Positions 6,598 to 15,502 are shown, counted from the first letter of the stretch. The stretch is 40,388 nucleotides of DNA from Actinomycetota bacterium (GCA_030685215.1 JAUXQB010000087.1:1-40388), one strand, 5' to 3'. A program made the numbers and translations. Notes: generated by a model not told the origin, from the sequence alone.

Positions 6598-9389
6598 CTC
6601 GCCGACTCGCGTTCGCCGTCGGCGCCCTCGTCGCTGTGGGCGGCCTCTTCGTGCCGGCACCGCCGCCCATCGCCGCAACGGCGCCGACTGCGGCGCTGTG
6701 CAACGGCAACGATGCGTTCTGCGGCGCGACGCTCCACGTGAAGAACGGCACCACGACAGTGCTGGGTTCGAAGGCGGTGGGCGCGCACTACGGGCCGCTG
6801 TGGTCGATCCCGCCATCGGCCAACAACTCCACCGGCATCGGGTTCTGCCTCGGTGACCAGAACACGGGAGTGCCAGTGGGAACGGTCTCGGAGGTGCCAC
6901 CCGCGCCCGCGTGGACGGTGCCGCAGATGGCGCAAGCGGGGTGGATCATGACGAACTACGCCGGCGACCGCGTCTCGCCCTACCAGGGTCTCGCCATCGA
7001 CAGCGATGGGGAGGTGGTCGGGTACACGGTGCGGCAGCGGATGCTCGCGGTGCACCTCGCACTGCTGGCGTCGGTGCCCAATTGGTCGGGCGGCACGAAC
7101 TATGCGGCGCTGCTCGACCCGGCCACGTTGCAGACCTTCGGCGACGCGGCGGGCACGGTGCCCAACGCGTTCGGCAACAGCACGCTGCCGCTCGTGCAGT
7201 CGATCGTCGCGCAGGCGCAGGCGCACCGCAGCGACGGCAGTCCGGTGGTGCTCACCGCGGTGCATGCCGGTGGCACTGCGACCGTCACCGCCACGAAGGA
7301 CGGGCTGCCGGTCGCCGACCTGCCGGTGTGGCCTTCGACCACGGCGGGAGTCGCGTTCACCGGCACGGCGACCTCGCAGGCGTTCCTCAACGCGACGCTG
7401 GCCGGCTTCCCGTCGCTCGACCACTCGACGATTCGGGAGGGCGCCGGCGTCACCGACGCAGCGGGCGTGGCGACGTTCTCGGTCTCGCCGACGGCACTGA
7501 GCGCGGGCGTCACGTTCTTCACCGAGGAGGCACCGGGCACCATTCGCAACTTCAGCGACGGCATCGCGTCGCAGGACAACATCACCTGGTTCGCCGGCGA
7601 CATCCGCACCGCGTCGGCACCGCTCGTCGGTCAGTCGGGCGCGACGGTGTCGACGCAGATCAGTCAGCAGGTGACGGTCGTCGGCACGCTGATCACCGAT
7701 GCGATCGCCATCGCCGGCCTCGACGCAGGCGTGACGGCGTCGGTGCAACTGCAACTGTTCGACCTCACGCTCGACCCGACGGGCAGTGGCGCACCGCTGG
7801 TCGACGTGGTCACCTCCGGACTCGCGAACGGGACGACCACCGGACTCGCCCCATGGACCGTGACGCTGGCGCAGGCGGGGCACACGCTCGGGTATCGCGA
7901 GCGAATGGTGGCCACCAGTGACGGATCCCTGAGCGCCCCCGTCGCGTGGTCGCAACTGGGAGTCGTCTCGGAGACGGCAGTGGTGGACGGGCTGCGTACG
8001 GCGGACGTGCACCTGCGCAAGTCCGTCAGCGGCGACGGGTCCACGTGGTTCAACACCCAAGCGGGCACGACACCCGACTACGACCCGGCGGTGGCCGCGC
8101 TCGACCCACGAGACGGTTCCTTCGACGACGGCGCGCCCGACGCGGGCGATGGCGTCCCCGTGTTCCCCGCGGGCACATCGGTCAGCTTCCGCTACGAGGT
8201 GTGGCTCGATGCAACCTCGACGGGCGTGGTCACGTGGGCGACGGGCACCGCCGGCATCGTCCTCGACGACAACGGCACGCCGTCGGACCCCGGCGACGAC
8301 TTCGTCCCCACGTACACGACGGGCGACGACGGCGATGGTGTGCTGGAACTCGGTGAGACGTGGGTGTACCAGGCGGCCGACGTACGCACCGCCACCGCGG
8401 GCGAGACCTACTCGAACTACTCGGCCATCCCCGCCGGAGAGGTGCATCATCCGGCCAACCCCACCGGCCCGAGCGAAGGACCGACCACCCCTCGCATCGA
8501 CCCGGCGGGCTACGTGGTGCCCGAGTGCACGACCACCGTCGTCAACCCGGCCGACGGCACGAACGTGCTCGGCACCGGTGGCGGCACGGTGGTCGACACA
8601 GTGACCTGCTCGAACCTGGTGGTCGGCTCGCCGGTCACCGTGTCGGGCGAACTGCAACGGCGGCTGCCCGACGGCAGCCTGGTGCCGAGCGGCATCTCGG
8701 CCTCGACCACGTTCACGCCGTCGACATCTCCCTTCGCCACGACGGCGGTGACGTTCACGGTTCCCTCCGACGTCGCGTCCGGCACCTTCGTGGTGTTCGA
8801 GACGGTGACCGCGGTGTCGACGAGCGCGGTCGTCGCGGTGCACCACGACCCCGACGATGCGGATCAGACGTTCGTGAAGCGGAGCCCGATCACGGTGTCG
8901 ACGCGTGCGTGCCACCGCGACCGCACGCTGCTGTCGGGCGCGACGACGACCACGAACTGCGACATCGTCGTGGTCGGCGGCGATCCCGGCGACGTGGTCA
9001 CCGGCACCGTCGTCGCCCACCGATGGGTGGACGGCGTGCGCGTGTGCCCCAGTCCGGTCGCTGCGGTGGTGTGGTCGGTGACCATCGATGCCGACGGCAG
9101 TTCGGAGGTGACCTCACCCGACATCGTCGGCCTCGGCGAAGGCAACTGGGAGTTCCTGCACACCGCCTCGACGGCGGACGGCCGCACACACGCTCGTGAC
9201 TGTGCGAGCGCACCACGCGACGACGCAGAGTCGTTCACGGTGCGACCGCCGGAGGTCACCCGCCGCAGCCTGCCGCCGACCATCCCGTCGACGGGCTCGA
9301 GCTCGCTGCTCGTGCTGGCACTCGCGGGTGGTCTGCTGGCGGCCGGCGACGGCACTCGCCGGGCCGTGCGCCGAGCGCGCCGGCCCTGA
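6594..9389 (+). CDS. Large cell-surface protein with C-terminal PSTG/membrane anchor
   Basis: This is a 931-aa protein. The N-terminus is a signal peptide (MTRRLAFAVGALVAVGGLFV, cleavage likely near residue 27). Residues about 30-180 form a domain with 'GIGFCLGDQNTG' and 'RQRMLAVHLALL' that loosely resembles the thioester/TQXA domains of surface adhesins. The middle holds Ig-like or CNA-B-like beta regions and a SdrD-like 'DNGTPSDPGDDFVPTY..GDDGDG' acidic segment. The C-terminus has 'LPPTIPSTGSSS', a hydrophobic stretch and a basic tail, resembling a sortase signal (PxTG rather than LPxTG). The protein is thus probably wall- or membrane-anchored. It is translationally coupled to the 6118 gene. 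Substrate and function are unknown. Confidence 0.8.
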   Translation: MTRRLAFAVGALVAVGGLFVPAPPPIAATAPTAALCNGNDAFCGATLHVKNGTTTVLGSKAVGAHYGPLWSIPPSANNSTGIGFCLGDQNTGVPVGTVSEVPPAPAWTVPQMAQAGWIMTNYAGDRVSPYQGLAIDSDGEVVGYTVRQRMLAVHLALLASVPNWSGGTNYAALLDPATLQTFGDAAGTVPNAFGNSTLPLVQSIVAQAQAHRSDGSPVVLTAVHAGGTATVTATKDGLPVADLPVWPSTTAGVAFTGTATSQAFLNATLAGFPSLDHSTIREGAGVTDAAGVATFSVSPTALSAGVTFFTEEAPGTIRNFSDGIASQDNITWFAGDIRTASAPLVGQSGATVSTQISQQVTVVGTLITDAIAIAGLDAGVTASVQLQLFDLTLDPTGSGAPLVDVVTSGLANGTTTGLAPWTVTLAQAGHTLGYRERMVATSDGSLSAPVAWSQLGVVSETAVVDGLRTADVHLRKSVSGDGSTWFNTQAGTTPDYDPAVAALDPRDGSFDDGAPDAGDGVPVFPAGTSVSFRYEVWLDATSTGVVTWATGTAGIVLDDNGTPSDPGDDFVPTYTTGDDGDGVLELGETWVYQAADVRTATAGETYSNYSAIPAGEVHHPANPTGPSEGPTTPRIDPAGYVVPECTTTVVNPADGTNVLGTGGGTVVDTVTCSNLVVGSPVTVSGELQRRLPDGSLVPSGISASTTFTPSTSPFATTAVTFTVPSDVASGTFVVFETVTAVSTSAVVAVHHDPDDADQTFVKRSPITVSTRACHRDRTLLSGATTTTNCDIVVVGGDPGDVVTGTVVAHRWVDGVRVCPSPVAAVVWSVTIDADGSSEVTSPDIVGLGEGNWEFLHTASTADGRTHARDCASAPRDDAESFTVRPPEVTRRSLPPTIPSTGSSSLLVLALAGGLLAAGDGTRRAVRRARRP

Positions 9390-9395
9390 TACGCG

Positions 9396-9443
9396 ACGGC
9401 ACCCCGTCAGCGGCTCGCGGGGGTGAGCGCGACGGGGTGCCGT
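9396..9443. terminator. Strong hairpin between convergent genes
   Basis: The arms 9396-9408 (ACGGCACCCCGTC) and 9431-9443 (GACGGGGTGCCGT) match perfectly over 13 bp around a 22-nt loop. The hairpin starts 6 nt after the stop of the surface-protein gene and lies between two convergent genes, so it can end transcription from both sides. No U-tract follows, as is common in high-GC actinobacteria. Confidence 0.75.
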
Positions 9444-9452
9444 GCGTTGACC

Positions 9453-9477
9453 GACTCGCACCGGTCAGGCGCGAGTC
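9453..9477. terminator. Second, shorter hairpin in the convergent gap
   Basis: GACTCGC (9453-9459) pairs with GCGAGTC (9471-9477) around an 11-nt loop. It lies just beyond the stop of the leftward GlsB gene (9491) and probably serves as that gene's own terminator, next to the stronger hairpin at 9396-9443. Confidence 0.5.
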
Positions 9478-9490
9478 AGTCTGTTCATGG

Positions 9491-9769
9491 TCAGCCGCGG
9501 ACGGCGCGGCGACCGTTGGCCGCCCGGTACACGAGCAGCGCGATCACGGAACCGACGATGGAACCGATGATGCCCGAGGCCTGGAACGCACCGTCGCCGG
9601 AGTCGTTGCCGAACAGTGCGTACCCGATGAAGCCGCCGACGAAGGAGCCGACGATGCCGAGCAGGATGGTGCCGCCGAGCGACATCGCGTCGTTGCCCGG
9701 CACGAGTGCGCGAGCGACGAATCCGCCGATGAGGCCGATGACGAGCAGGAAGAGGATGAAACCGATCAT
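9491..9769 (-). CDS. GlsB/YeaQ/YmgE-family small membrane protein
   Basis: This is a 92-aa protein with three hydrophobic segments (MIGFILFLLVIGLIGGFVAR; 'GGTILLGIVGSFVGGFIGYALF'; 'GIIGSIVGSVIALLVYRAA') and conserved Gly-rich turns. It matches the transglycosylase-associated / GlsB stress-response membrane family in length and pattern. These proteins are induced by stress in several bacteria, but their biochemical role is not known. The start is ATG 9769-9767. The upstream neighbour on the same strand is the PP2C phosphatase gene, 78 nt away. Confidence 0.9.
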   Translation of the reverse strand: MIGFILFLLVIGLIGGFVARALVPGNDAMSLGGTILLGIVGSFVGGFIGYALFGNDSGDGAFQASGIIGSIVGSVIALLVYRAANGRRAVRG

Positions 9770-9847
9770 GGGTGAGTCTCCGTTCTTGAAAGTGACTCTG
9801 GTGAGAGTGACTCGTTCTCAGTACCCAGGCACCCGGCGATCAAAACC

Positions 9848-11047
9848 TCACGCGTCGCGCTGCGGCGAGCCGGTGAACTCGACCAGGAACAACGTGGCGT
9901 CGTCGTTGAGGCCGTCGCCGACGTGCGAGCAGACGTGGGCCGACAACCGGCGCACGGTCTCCGCACCGGGAAGCCCGTCGAGCGTGGCGCGCACCACGAA
10001 ATCGGCGAGCCGCTCGTGGCCGAACTGGCTGCCGTCGGGTGACCGCGACTCGGTGATGCCGTCGGTGTAGAAGAGCACGCGATCGCCGCGCTGCAAGGTC
10101 TCGGTGGCCACCTCCACCACCCGTCCGCCGAGGCCGATGGGCATCGACGGCGCGCACTGCATCTCGCCCACGTAGCTGCCGTTGCGGATGAGCAGCGGCA
10201 GCACGTGCCCCGCGTTCAGCCAGGTGAGCTCGCCGGTGTCGAGCTGCAGCGAGCCGAGGTGTCCGGTGACGTAGTTGGAGCTGCCGAAGCGTTGCTCGAC
10301 GATCTGGTCGGCCTGCCGGTAGGAGTCCACCAGTGAGGCGCCCTCGCGGCGCGTGTTGCGCAGGCTGTTGATGACCGCGGTCGACATCAGCACCGCCGAC
10401 ATGCCGTGCCCGATGGCATCGATGATGGTGAACTCGAGACGGTGCGAGTTGATGGCGTAGTCGAACGAGTCGCCACCGATCTCGTACGCCGGCTCGAGGA
10501 TGCCGCTCACCGACACCTCGGGCGCCGCGGAACTGAGCGGTGGGAGCAGATCCCACTGTGCCTCGGCCGCGGCCGAGAGCTGTTGTGCGCGGCGAGTGCG
10601 CATCCACCCGTCGGTGTACCGGCGCATGGCGGTGATCAGCAGCACCAGCACCTCCGTGACACCCACGAGCACCAGCGGCGGGTCGAAGTCGGGGCCGGAG
10701 TAGATGAGCTCGAGCACGCCCAGGCGTTCGGTGCCGTCGACCAGCGGCACCCACAGCGTGCCGTCGGCGGTGGTGATCTCGCCGGTGGCGAACGTGCGCC
10801 CTGCGAGCGTGCCCTCCATCGCGTACGGCTCACCTCGCGGGCCACCTGCGTCGAGCACGCGGAAGCGCTGCAGTGCGTAGTCGGCGACGTGCACGCGAGC
10901 CACGCTGGCCTCGAGCAGCTCTGCGACCAGTTCGACGAGATGGGCGATGTCGGCGGGCCCGAAGCGGTGGCGCGCGTCGAGCAGGCGGAGGACCGCTCGT
11001 CCGAGTGCTGCATCGTCGGGTGCGGTGTCTCGCTCGCCCACTCTCAC
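9848..11047 (-). CDS. GAF-domain PP2C/SpoIIE-type serine phosphatase
   Basis: This is a 399-aa soluble protein. Residues about 20-140 look like a GAF sensor domain. Residues about 165-390 are a SpoIIE/RsbU phosphatase with the metal-binding motifs 'EIGGDSFDYA', 'DAIGHGMSAVLM' and 'NAGHVLPLLI', and a terminal 'NDDATLFLVEF'. Such enzymes dephosphorylate anti-anti-sigma factors in partner-switching stress pathways; no anti-sigma or STAS gene lies nearby, so its partner is elsewhere. The start is GTG 11047-11045, with GAGAGG upstream. It is divergent from the ArsA-like pair across a 92-bp gap. Confidence 0.9.
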   Translation of the reverse strand: MRVGERDTAPDDAALGRAVLRLLDARHRFGPADIAHLVELVAELLEASVARVHVADYALQRFRVLDAGGPRGEPYAMEGTLAGRTFATGEITTADGTLWVPLVDGTERLGVLELIYSGPDFDPPLVLVGVTEVLVLLITAMRRYTDGWMRTRRAQQLSAAAEAQWDLLPPLSSAAPEVSVSGILEPAYEIGGDSFDYAINSHRLEFTIIDAIGHGMSAVLMSTAVINSLRNTRREGASLVDSYRQADQIVEQRFGSSNYVTGHLGSLQLDTGELTWLNAGHVLPLLIRNGSYVGEMQCAPSMPIGLGGRVVEVATETLQRGDRVLFYTDGITESRSPDGSQFGHERLADFVVRATLDGLPGAETVRRLSAHVCSHVGDGLNDDATLFLVEFTGSPQRDA

Positions 11048-11126
11048 TCGCCTCTCAAGGAATGAACGGCGAGCCTACCGAACAGGTGGCGGGAGGGGGC
11101 CACCGACCTTCGCGGGAACCACCAGA

Positions 11127-11132
11127 TACCCT
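11127..11132 (+). promoter_or_regulatory. Probable leaderless -10 element of the ArsA-like pair
   Basis: TACCCT lies 7 nt before ATG 11140. No ribosome site lies between them. This arrangement fits leaderless transcription and supports choosing 11140 over the longer upstream extension of the frame. Confidence 0.6.
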
Positions 11133-11139
11133 GAACCCG

Positions 11140-12099
11140 ATGGGACCGGTCCGATCCACACCGGTGTGGCTGGGCCGCACGCGAGTCCTGGTGGTGGTCG
11201 GGAAGGGCGGAGTCGGCACGAGCACGGTCGCGGCCGCCGCAGCCATCCTCGCCGCCGACGGTGGTGCCGACGTGCTGCTCGTGTCGGTCGACGGCAAGCC
11301 CGGTCTCGGCGGGTTGCTCGGTGGCAAGCCGCTCGGCCCCGACGAGCAGACGCTGCGCACACCCAAGGGCGGGGGCAGAGTGCGCGGTCGCACGGTGTCG
11401 CCGCAGCAGGCGTTCGGCGACTACCTGTCGCTGAAGGGGTTCGGCGGGCTGTTCCGGCGTGCGGCATCGGCTGCGTCGCTCGACCTCATCGCTGGGTCGA
11501 CCCCGGGCATGGAGCACCTGCTGGTGCTGGGCAAGATCAAGGAGCTCGACCGCGAGCGAGCCGCCGACCTCATCATCGTCGACGCCCCTCCTGCAGGGCA
11601 CGCCACTCCCTTCCTGCGCTCGGCGTCGGCGCTGCAGGCCACGGTGGCCAGTGGCCCGGTGCGCGATCAGGCCGACGAGGTGTCGGCGCTGCTCACCGAT
11701 CACCTGCGCTGCCAGTGCCTGCTCGTCACCCTGCCGGAGGAGACACCGGTGAACGAGGTCATCGAACTGGCGCACGACCTCGACGACGACCTCGGGCTGG
11801 CACTCGCACCGTTGATCGTGAACGGCTGCTGGGCCGATCGACCAGGGCTGTCGATGACTGCCGCCGCCGCGGCCAAGCAGCAGAAGGTCACACTGCCGGC
11901 CGCCACGCGGCGGGCGCTCGACCATGCGGTGCGGTTCGGCCGCGGCCGCCTCGACGGTCAGCGCGAGCAGTTCGCTCGTCTCGGCAGCGCGCTGCCGATG
12001 CCGCGGGTGCACCTGCCGCGCCTGCCCGTCGCGCGGTTGCTGCCGGAGCACCTCGATCGCCTCGCCACGGCGCTCGCCACCGAACCGGTCGCGCCGTGA
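11140..12099 (+). CDS. ArsA/Get3-like ATPase, first subunit (Walker A Lys missing)
   Basis: This is a 319-aa SIMIBI-class ATPase. The P-loop at residues 21-29 reads GKGGVGTST: the signature Lys (K22) is kept, but the Walker A Lys is Thr (T27, codon 11218-11220). Later family features are 'VLLVSVDGKPGLGGLLGG', 'PGMEHLLVLGKIKELDR', 'IIVDAPPAGHATPFL' and 'LVTLPEETPVNEVIEL'. From memory, the order and spacing match the mycobacterial Rv3679 protein, which pairs with Rv3680 and keeps the Walker Lys. The protein is likely cytosolic and forms a heterodimer with the next gene, whose GTG start overlaps this stop (GTGA). Its client proteins are unknown; metal export is not implied, since no arsenic genes are nearby. 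Confidence 0.88.
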   Translation: MGPVRSTPVWLGRTRVLVVVGKGGVGTSTVAAAAAILAADGGADVLLVSVDGKPGLGGLLGGKPLGPDEQTLRTPKGGGRVRGRTVSPQQAFGDYLSLKGFGGLFRRAASAASLDLIAGSTPGMEHLLVLGKIKELDRERAADLIIVDAPPAGHATPFLRSASALQATVASGPVRDQADEVSALLTDHLRCQCLLVTLPEETPVNEVIELAHDLDDDLGLALAPLIVNGCWADRPGLSMTAAAAAKQQKVTLPAATRRALDHAVRFGRGRLDGQREQFARLGSALPMPRVHLPRLPVARLLPEHLDRLATALATEPVAP

Positions 12100-13190
12100 C
12101 GATCGCGCTCGACTCGGTGCTGCACGACGCAGCTCTGCTCGTGACGTGCGGGCCCGGCGGAGTGGGGAAGACCACCACCGCGGCCGCACTCGCTCTGGCG
12201 GCGGCCGATGCGGGCAGGCGTGTCATCGTGGTGACCGTCGATCCGGCACGGCGACTGGCCGACACGCTTGGCATCGACGGGTCTGCTCGATCGCACGACC
12301 CGAGTGAAGTGATCGGTGCCACCACGAACCCGAACGGGTCGCTGTGGGCGCTGATGCTCGATGCCGAGTCCACCTTCGACCGGATGATCACGGACCGCGC
12401 CGGCGACGAGCAGCGGGCGAAGGCCATCCTCGCCAACCCGATCTATCGCAGCATCGCCGGTTCGCTCGGCGGGGCCCAGGAGTACATGGCCATCGAACGC
12501 CTGCACCAGTTGTGGAGCAGTGGCGAGTTCGATCTCATCGTGATCGACACCCCTCCGTCGCGCCACGCCATCGACCTGCTCGGCGCGCCCGATCGGCTCG
12601 TCACGTTCTTCAGCCATCCCGTCTACCGCATCCTGACGATGCCGGGACGCTCGTTCGCCCGCGTCACCAACGCCGGTTCGGCGACGTTCCTCTGGGCGGT
12701 CCGCAAGCTCGCCGGGCCGAAGGTCGTCGAGGACATCATCGAGTTCTTCCGGTCGCTGTCGAGCATGGAGGCCGGGTTACGCCAGCGCGCCGCGGAGGCC
12801 GCCGCGCTGCTCCGCGGACCCGACACCGCGTTCGTGCTGGTGTCGAGCCCGCGCGCCGAGGCGATCGACGAAGCAACCCACCTCGCCGAGGCGCTGCTCG
12901 CCGGCAAGTTCCCGCTGCGGGCCACGGTGGTCAACCTGGTGCACCCCACGCCGCTGGCCATCGACGCGCCGATCCCGGCTCACCTGGAGCCGGGACCGTT
13001 GGCCGATCAGTTCGAGCTGCACCGCGAACTCACCGAGTTGGTGGCCGACGAGTCTCGCGAGATGGCGAGGCTCGACGAGGTGGGTGGTGGCGTGCCGATC
13101 ATCGACGTGCCGTTGCTCGACGACGTGCAGGACCTCGCGGGTCTCCGTGCCGTCGGCGAGCACCTGCTACGTCCGACGACGTCAGCGTGA
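12096..13190 (+). CDS. ArsA/Get3-like ATPase, second subunit (signature Lys missing)
   Basis: This is a 364-aa protein with GTG start at 12096, overlapping the first subunit. The P-loop is GPGGVGKTT at residues 19-27: the Walker Lys (K25) is present, but the signature Lys of ArsA/MinD ATPases is Pro (P20). Family segments include 'VIVVTVDPARRLADTLGI', 'SIAGSLGGAQEYMAIERLHQ', 'LIVIDTPPSRHAIDLL' and a late 'AFVLVSSPRAEAIDEA'. From memory it matches the mycobacterial Rv3680 type, which also lacks the signature Lys. With the first subunit it probably forms one composite ATPase. The last 9 nt overlap the convergent hemerythrin gene. Confidence 0.9.
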   Translation: MTIALDSVLHDAALLVTCGPGGVGKTTTAAALALAAADAGRRVIVVTVDPARRLADTLGIDGSARSHDPSEVIGATTNPNGSLWALMLDAESTFDRMITDRAGDEQRAKAILANPIYRSIAGSLGGAQEYMAIERLHQLWSSGEFDLIVIDTPPSRHAIDLLGAPDRLVTFFSHPVYRILTMPGRSFARVTNAGSATFLWAVRKLAGPKVVEDIIEFFRSLSSMEAGLRQRAAEAAALLRGPDTAFVLVSSPRAEAIDEATHLAEALLAGKFPLRATVVNLVHPTPLAIDAPIPAHLEPGPLADQFELHRELTELVADESREMARLDEVGGGVPIIDVPLLDDVQDLAGLRAVGEHLLRPTTSA

Positions 13191-13754
13191 GGTGACGCTG
13201 CGGAGCTTGCGCACCGCTGCTTCGCCTGCGTTGCGCAGGCCGTCGATCGGGTTGGTGAGCGCAGCTGCGAGCACGTTGAGCGGCGGCGTGTCGGGTGAGC
13301 CGGGGTGCGGCTTGGTGGGCGCCGAGGCTTTCGCGTCCTTGAGCATCTCGCCGATCTCGGTGAGTTCGGTGCGGGTGAACCCCTTGCGAACGGCGGGGAA
13401 CAGCTCGCCTTCCTCTTCCTTGACGTGATGGCGCACCATCTCCATCAACACGGTGAACTTCGCGTCGAAGCGCGGGTGCTCGGCCGACATCCCGTCGAGC
13501 TCGGCGAGGGTCCACTTCATCACGTGGTGCTCCTCGAGTGCCTCCAGCACGCCGTCCTCCTCGTCGGTCAGACGCTCGCGGATGGCGGGATAGAACACCA
13601 TCTCCTCGATCGCCGCGTGCACCGAGAGCTCCTCGATGACGTCGGCGACGACCGCTGCCTTCGCCTTGTACGCCCGATCGCCCAGCGCCTCGAACTTCGC
13701 GAACTTCGTCTCGACCGACTGGTGGTCGTTCTTGAGCAGGGTGATTGCGTCCAT
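13182..13754 (-). CDS. Hemerythrin HHE-domain protein
   Basis: This is a 190-aa protein. Residues 1-140 form a four-helix hemerythrin domain with the di-iron ligands in 'LLKNDHQSVETKF', 'HAAIEEMVFYPAI', 'LEEHHVMKWTLAEL' and 'HHVKEEEGELFPAV'. The C-terminal 50 residues are a Pro/Lys-rich tail and a short helix. Such proteins bind O2, NO or iron and are often stress-related. The start is ATG 13754-13752, with an AAGGAGA ribosome site 7 nt upstream; the longer open frame upstream of it is not used. The 3' end overlaps the convergent ATPase gene by 9 nt. Confidence 0.93.
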   Translation of the reverse strand: MDAITLLKNDHQSVETKFAKFEALGDRAYKAKAAVVADVIEELSVHAAIEEMVFYPAIRERLTDEEDGVLEALEEHHVMKWTLAELDGMSAEHPRFDAKFTVLMEMVRHHVKEEEGELFPAVRKGFTRTELTEIGEMLKDAKASAPTKPHPGSPDTPPLNVLAAALTNPIDGLRNAGEAAVRKLRSVTSR

Positions 13755-13848
13755 GTCGTTGTCTCCTTGATGGCCTCTGATCACTTCCTGTACCCGAGCG
13801 GGTGCGGCCTGAGACGCAACCGCGCCGCGAGTGCGATACAACGGGGAG

Positions 13849-14604
13849 ATGCAAGGACCCGCCCGAGCCCGCGTGTGGATGGAGCGGATGGCCACTCGCG
13901 TGAGCCAGGCCGATCTCGAGCGCCTCTCGCGCACCTTGCTCGCAGGCATCGACGAGGTGAGCAACGCTCGTTGGGAAGCCGCCGTCAGCCGAGCGGCTGC
14001 GCTGCCCGGCGAGGTGCGCCCGGAGAAGATGAAGGCACTCGCCGACTCGTTCTCGCGTGAGCTCGGTGTCTTCGGCGCCGGCGTGGGTGCTGCGGCGGCC
14101 ACGCCGGTGGTGGGCACCACGGCCACCCTTCTCGCGGCAACTGCCGAGCTGGCATGGTTCACCGCCCGCGCCGGCGACCTGGTGCTCACCGTCGCCGCGC
14201 TCCACGGCCGCCCGGCGCCGACGGTCGACGAGCGCCGCGCCTGGATGCTGGCCGTGCTCATCTACGGCGGGTCAGCGCGCGACGGGTTCACCAAAGCCAT
14301 CAACGAGGCCAGCACCGGGCTTGCTCCCAGCACCAGCAGCCGGCTGCCGATCTCCACGCTGCAGACGGTGAACCGGCTGCTCACACCGCGGCTGGTGCGG
14401 CGCTATGGCAGTCGCCGCGGGGCCATCGCGCTCGGCACGGCCCTCCCACTCGGCATCGGGGCGCTCGTCGGCGGCAGTGCGAACTACATGGCAGTGCGGT
14501 CGCTCGCCCACCACGCCGACGAGTTCTTCGCGCGTCTTCCGTACTCGGCCATCGACACCACCGCCATCGACATCGGCGGCCACCTGCCCAGCGCAACCGG
14601 CTGA
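13849..14604 (+). CDS. EcsC-like protein
   Basis: This is a 251-aa protein. The start ATG 13849 follows GGGGAG closely; a start at 13831 is also open. A small-residue-rich hydrophobic region near residues 85-110 is followed by 'RAGDLVLTVAALHGRPAPTV' and later by 'TLQTVNRLLTPRLVRRYGSR' and 'ALPLGIGALVGGSANYMAVR'. This order matches the EcsC family. EcsC proteins sit at the membrane or in the cytoplasm and their role is poorly defined. The gene ends 6 nt before the stop of the convergent PhyH gene. Confidence 0.75.
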   Translation: MQGPARARVWMERMATRVSQADLERLSRTLLAGIDEVSNARWEAAVSRAAALPGEVRPEKMKALADSFSRELGVFGAGVGAAAATPVVGTTATLLAATAELAWFTARAGDLVLTVAALHGRPAPTVDERRAWMLAVLIYGGSARDGFTKAINEASTGLAPSTSSRLPISTLQTVNRLLTPRLVRRYGSRRGAIALGTALPLGIGALVGGSANYMAVRSLAHHADEFFARLPYSAIDTTAIDIGGHLPSATG

Positions 14605-14610
14605 ACGGGG

Positions 14611-15405
14611 TCAGTCGCCGGCGACGGGCACGCCCGATCGGAGCACCTGGAACTGGCGATCCGGAGCGTCCTGGCGTACACGAGTACCGGATGCCTGCAC
14701 CACCTCCGCGCCGTCGGGTGCGTACTGCACGATGTAGGCCTTGCGGACGCTGTCGGAGGTGTTGGGGCCGGTGCGATGTGGCGTGAGCGACGAGAACACG
14801 ACCACGCTGCCCGCCGGCGCCTCGACCGGTACGGCCGCGGTGACGTGTTCGTCGTTCTCGAGGCACTGGTACCCGACCGGGGTGGACCAGTGCTCGAGCG
14901 TGCCGCGATGGTGCAGCCCGGGCATCACCCACGGGCAGCCGTTGCTCACCGTGGCGTCGGTGAGTGGCACCCAGCAGGTGAGGTACTGCTGTGGCTCCAC
15001 GAACGCGTACCCGTTGTCCTGGTGCCAGGGGAACTCGCGCGCCGGCTCAGGCTTCTTGTACACCGCCTGGTCCCAGTACAGCCTCACGTCGCGACCGACC
15101 AGGTCGCCCGCGATGCCCAGCAACGCCGGGTGCTGCACGAACGCCCGGGCCTCCGGGCAGCGTGTGACCAGGTGCACGGTGAAGGTGATCTCGCCGGCCG
15201 TGGCGATGAACAGCGAACCGTCGGGCTGCGACCGCAGGAACTCCTCCGTGCCGGTCTCCCACTCGTCGATCGCGGAACGCAACGCGTCGACGGTGGCCGC
15301 GTCGAAGGCGTGCTCGACCAGCACGTAGCCGTGCTCGTCGAACTGCCGCACCTGCTCGACGGAGAGGAAGGTGGGCGCGTCGCTGCGGTACTGCCACTCG
15401 AACAT
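14611..15405 (-). CDS. Phytanoyl-CoA dioxygenase (PhyH) family protein
   Basis: This is a 264-aa Fe(II)/2-oxoglutarate-dependent oxygenase. The iron ligands are visible: H128 and D130 in 'EFPWHQDNGYAF', and the distal His near residue 210 in 'LTPHRTGPN', with the Arg just after it in place to bind 2-oxoglutarate. The N-terminus 'EQVRQFDEHGYVLVEHAFD' is typical of the family. Substrates range from CoA esters to small secondary metabolites and ectoine; no pathway genes are adjacent, so the substrate is unknown. The start ATG 15405-15403 is taken because the family begins there. Confidence 0.92.
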   Translation of the reverse strand: MFEWQYRSDAPTFLSVEQVRQFDEHGYVLVEHAFDAATVDALRSAIDEWETGTEEFLRSQPDGSLFIATAGEITFTVHLVTRCPEARAFVQHPALLGIAGDLVGRDVRLYWDQAVYKKPEPAREFPWHQDNGYAFVEPQQYLTCWVPLTDATVSNGCPWVMPGLHHRGTLEHWSTPVGYQCLENDEHVTAAVPVEAPAGSVVVFSSLTPHRTGPNTSDSVRKAYIVQYAPDGAEVVQASGTRVRQDAPDRQFQVLRSGVPVAGD

Positions 15406-15502
15406 CTCGCCGACGCTACGAGCGCGGCCTCCGCTCGTCAACGATCGGGTGCAGGTCGGAGGTCCGTGGCGTCGATGGGGTCGAGCGGCGCACACTGGCC
15501 TC

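Noticed and set aside
6498-9020. An 840-codon minus-strand open frame
   Set aside because: Arg/His-rich shadow of the surface-protein gene, which has a signal peptide and anchor.
11140-13190. Arsenic resistance operon
   Set aside because: ArsA-like ATPases are present, but there is no arsB, arsC, arsD or arsR nearby, and the pair fits the Rv3679/Rv3680 type.
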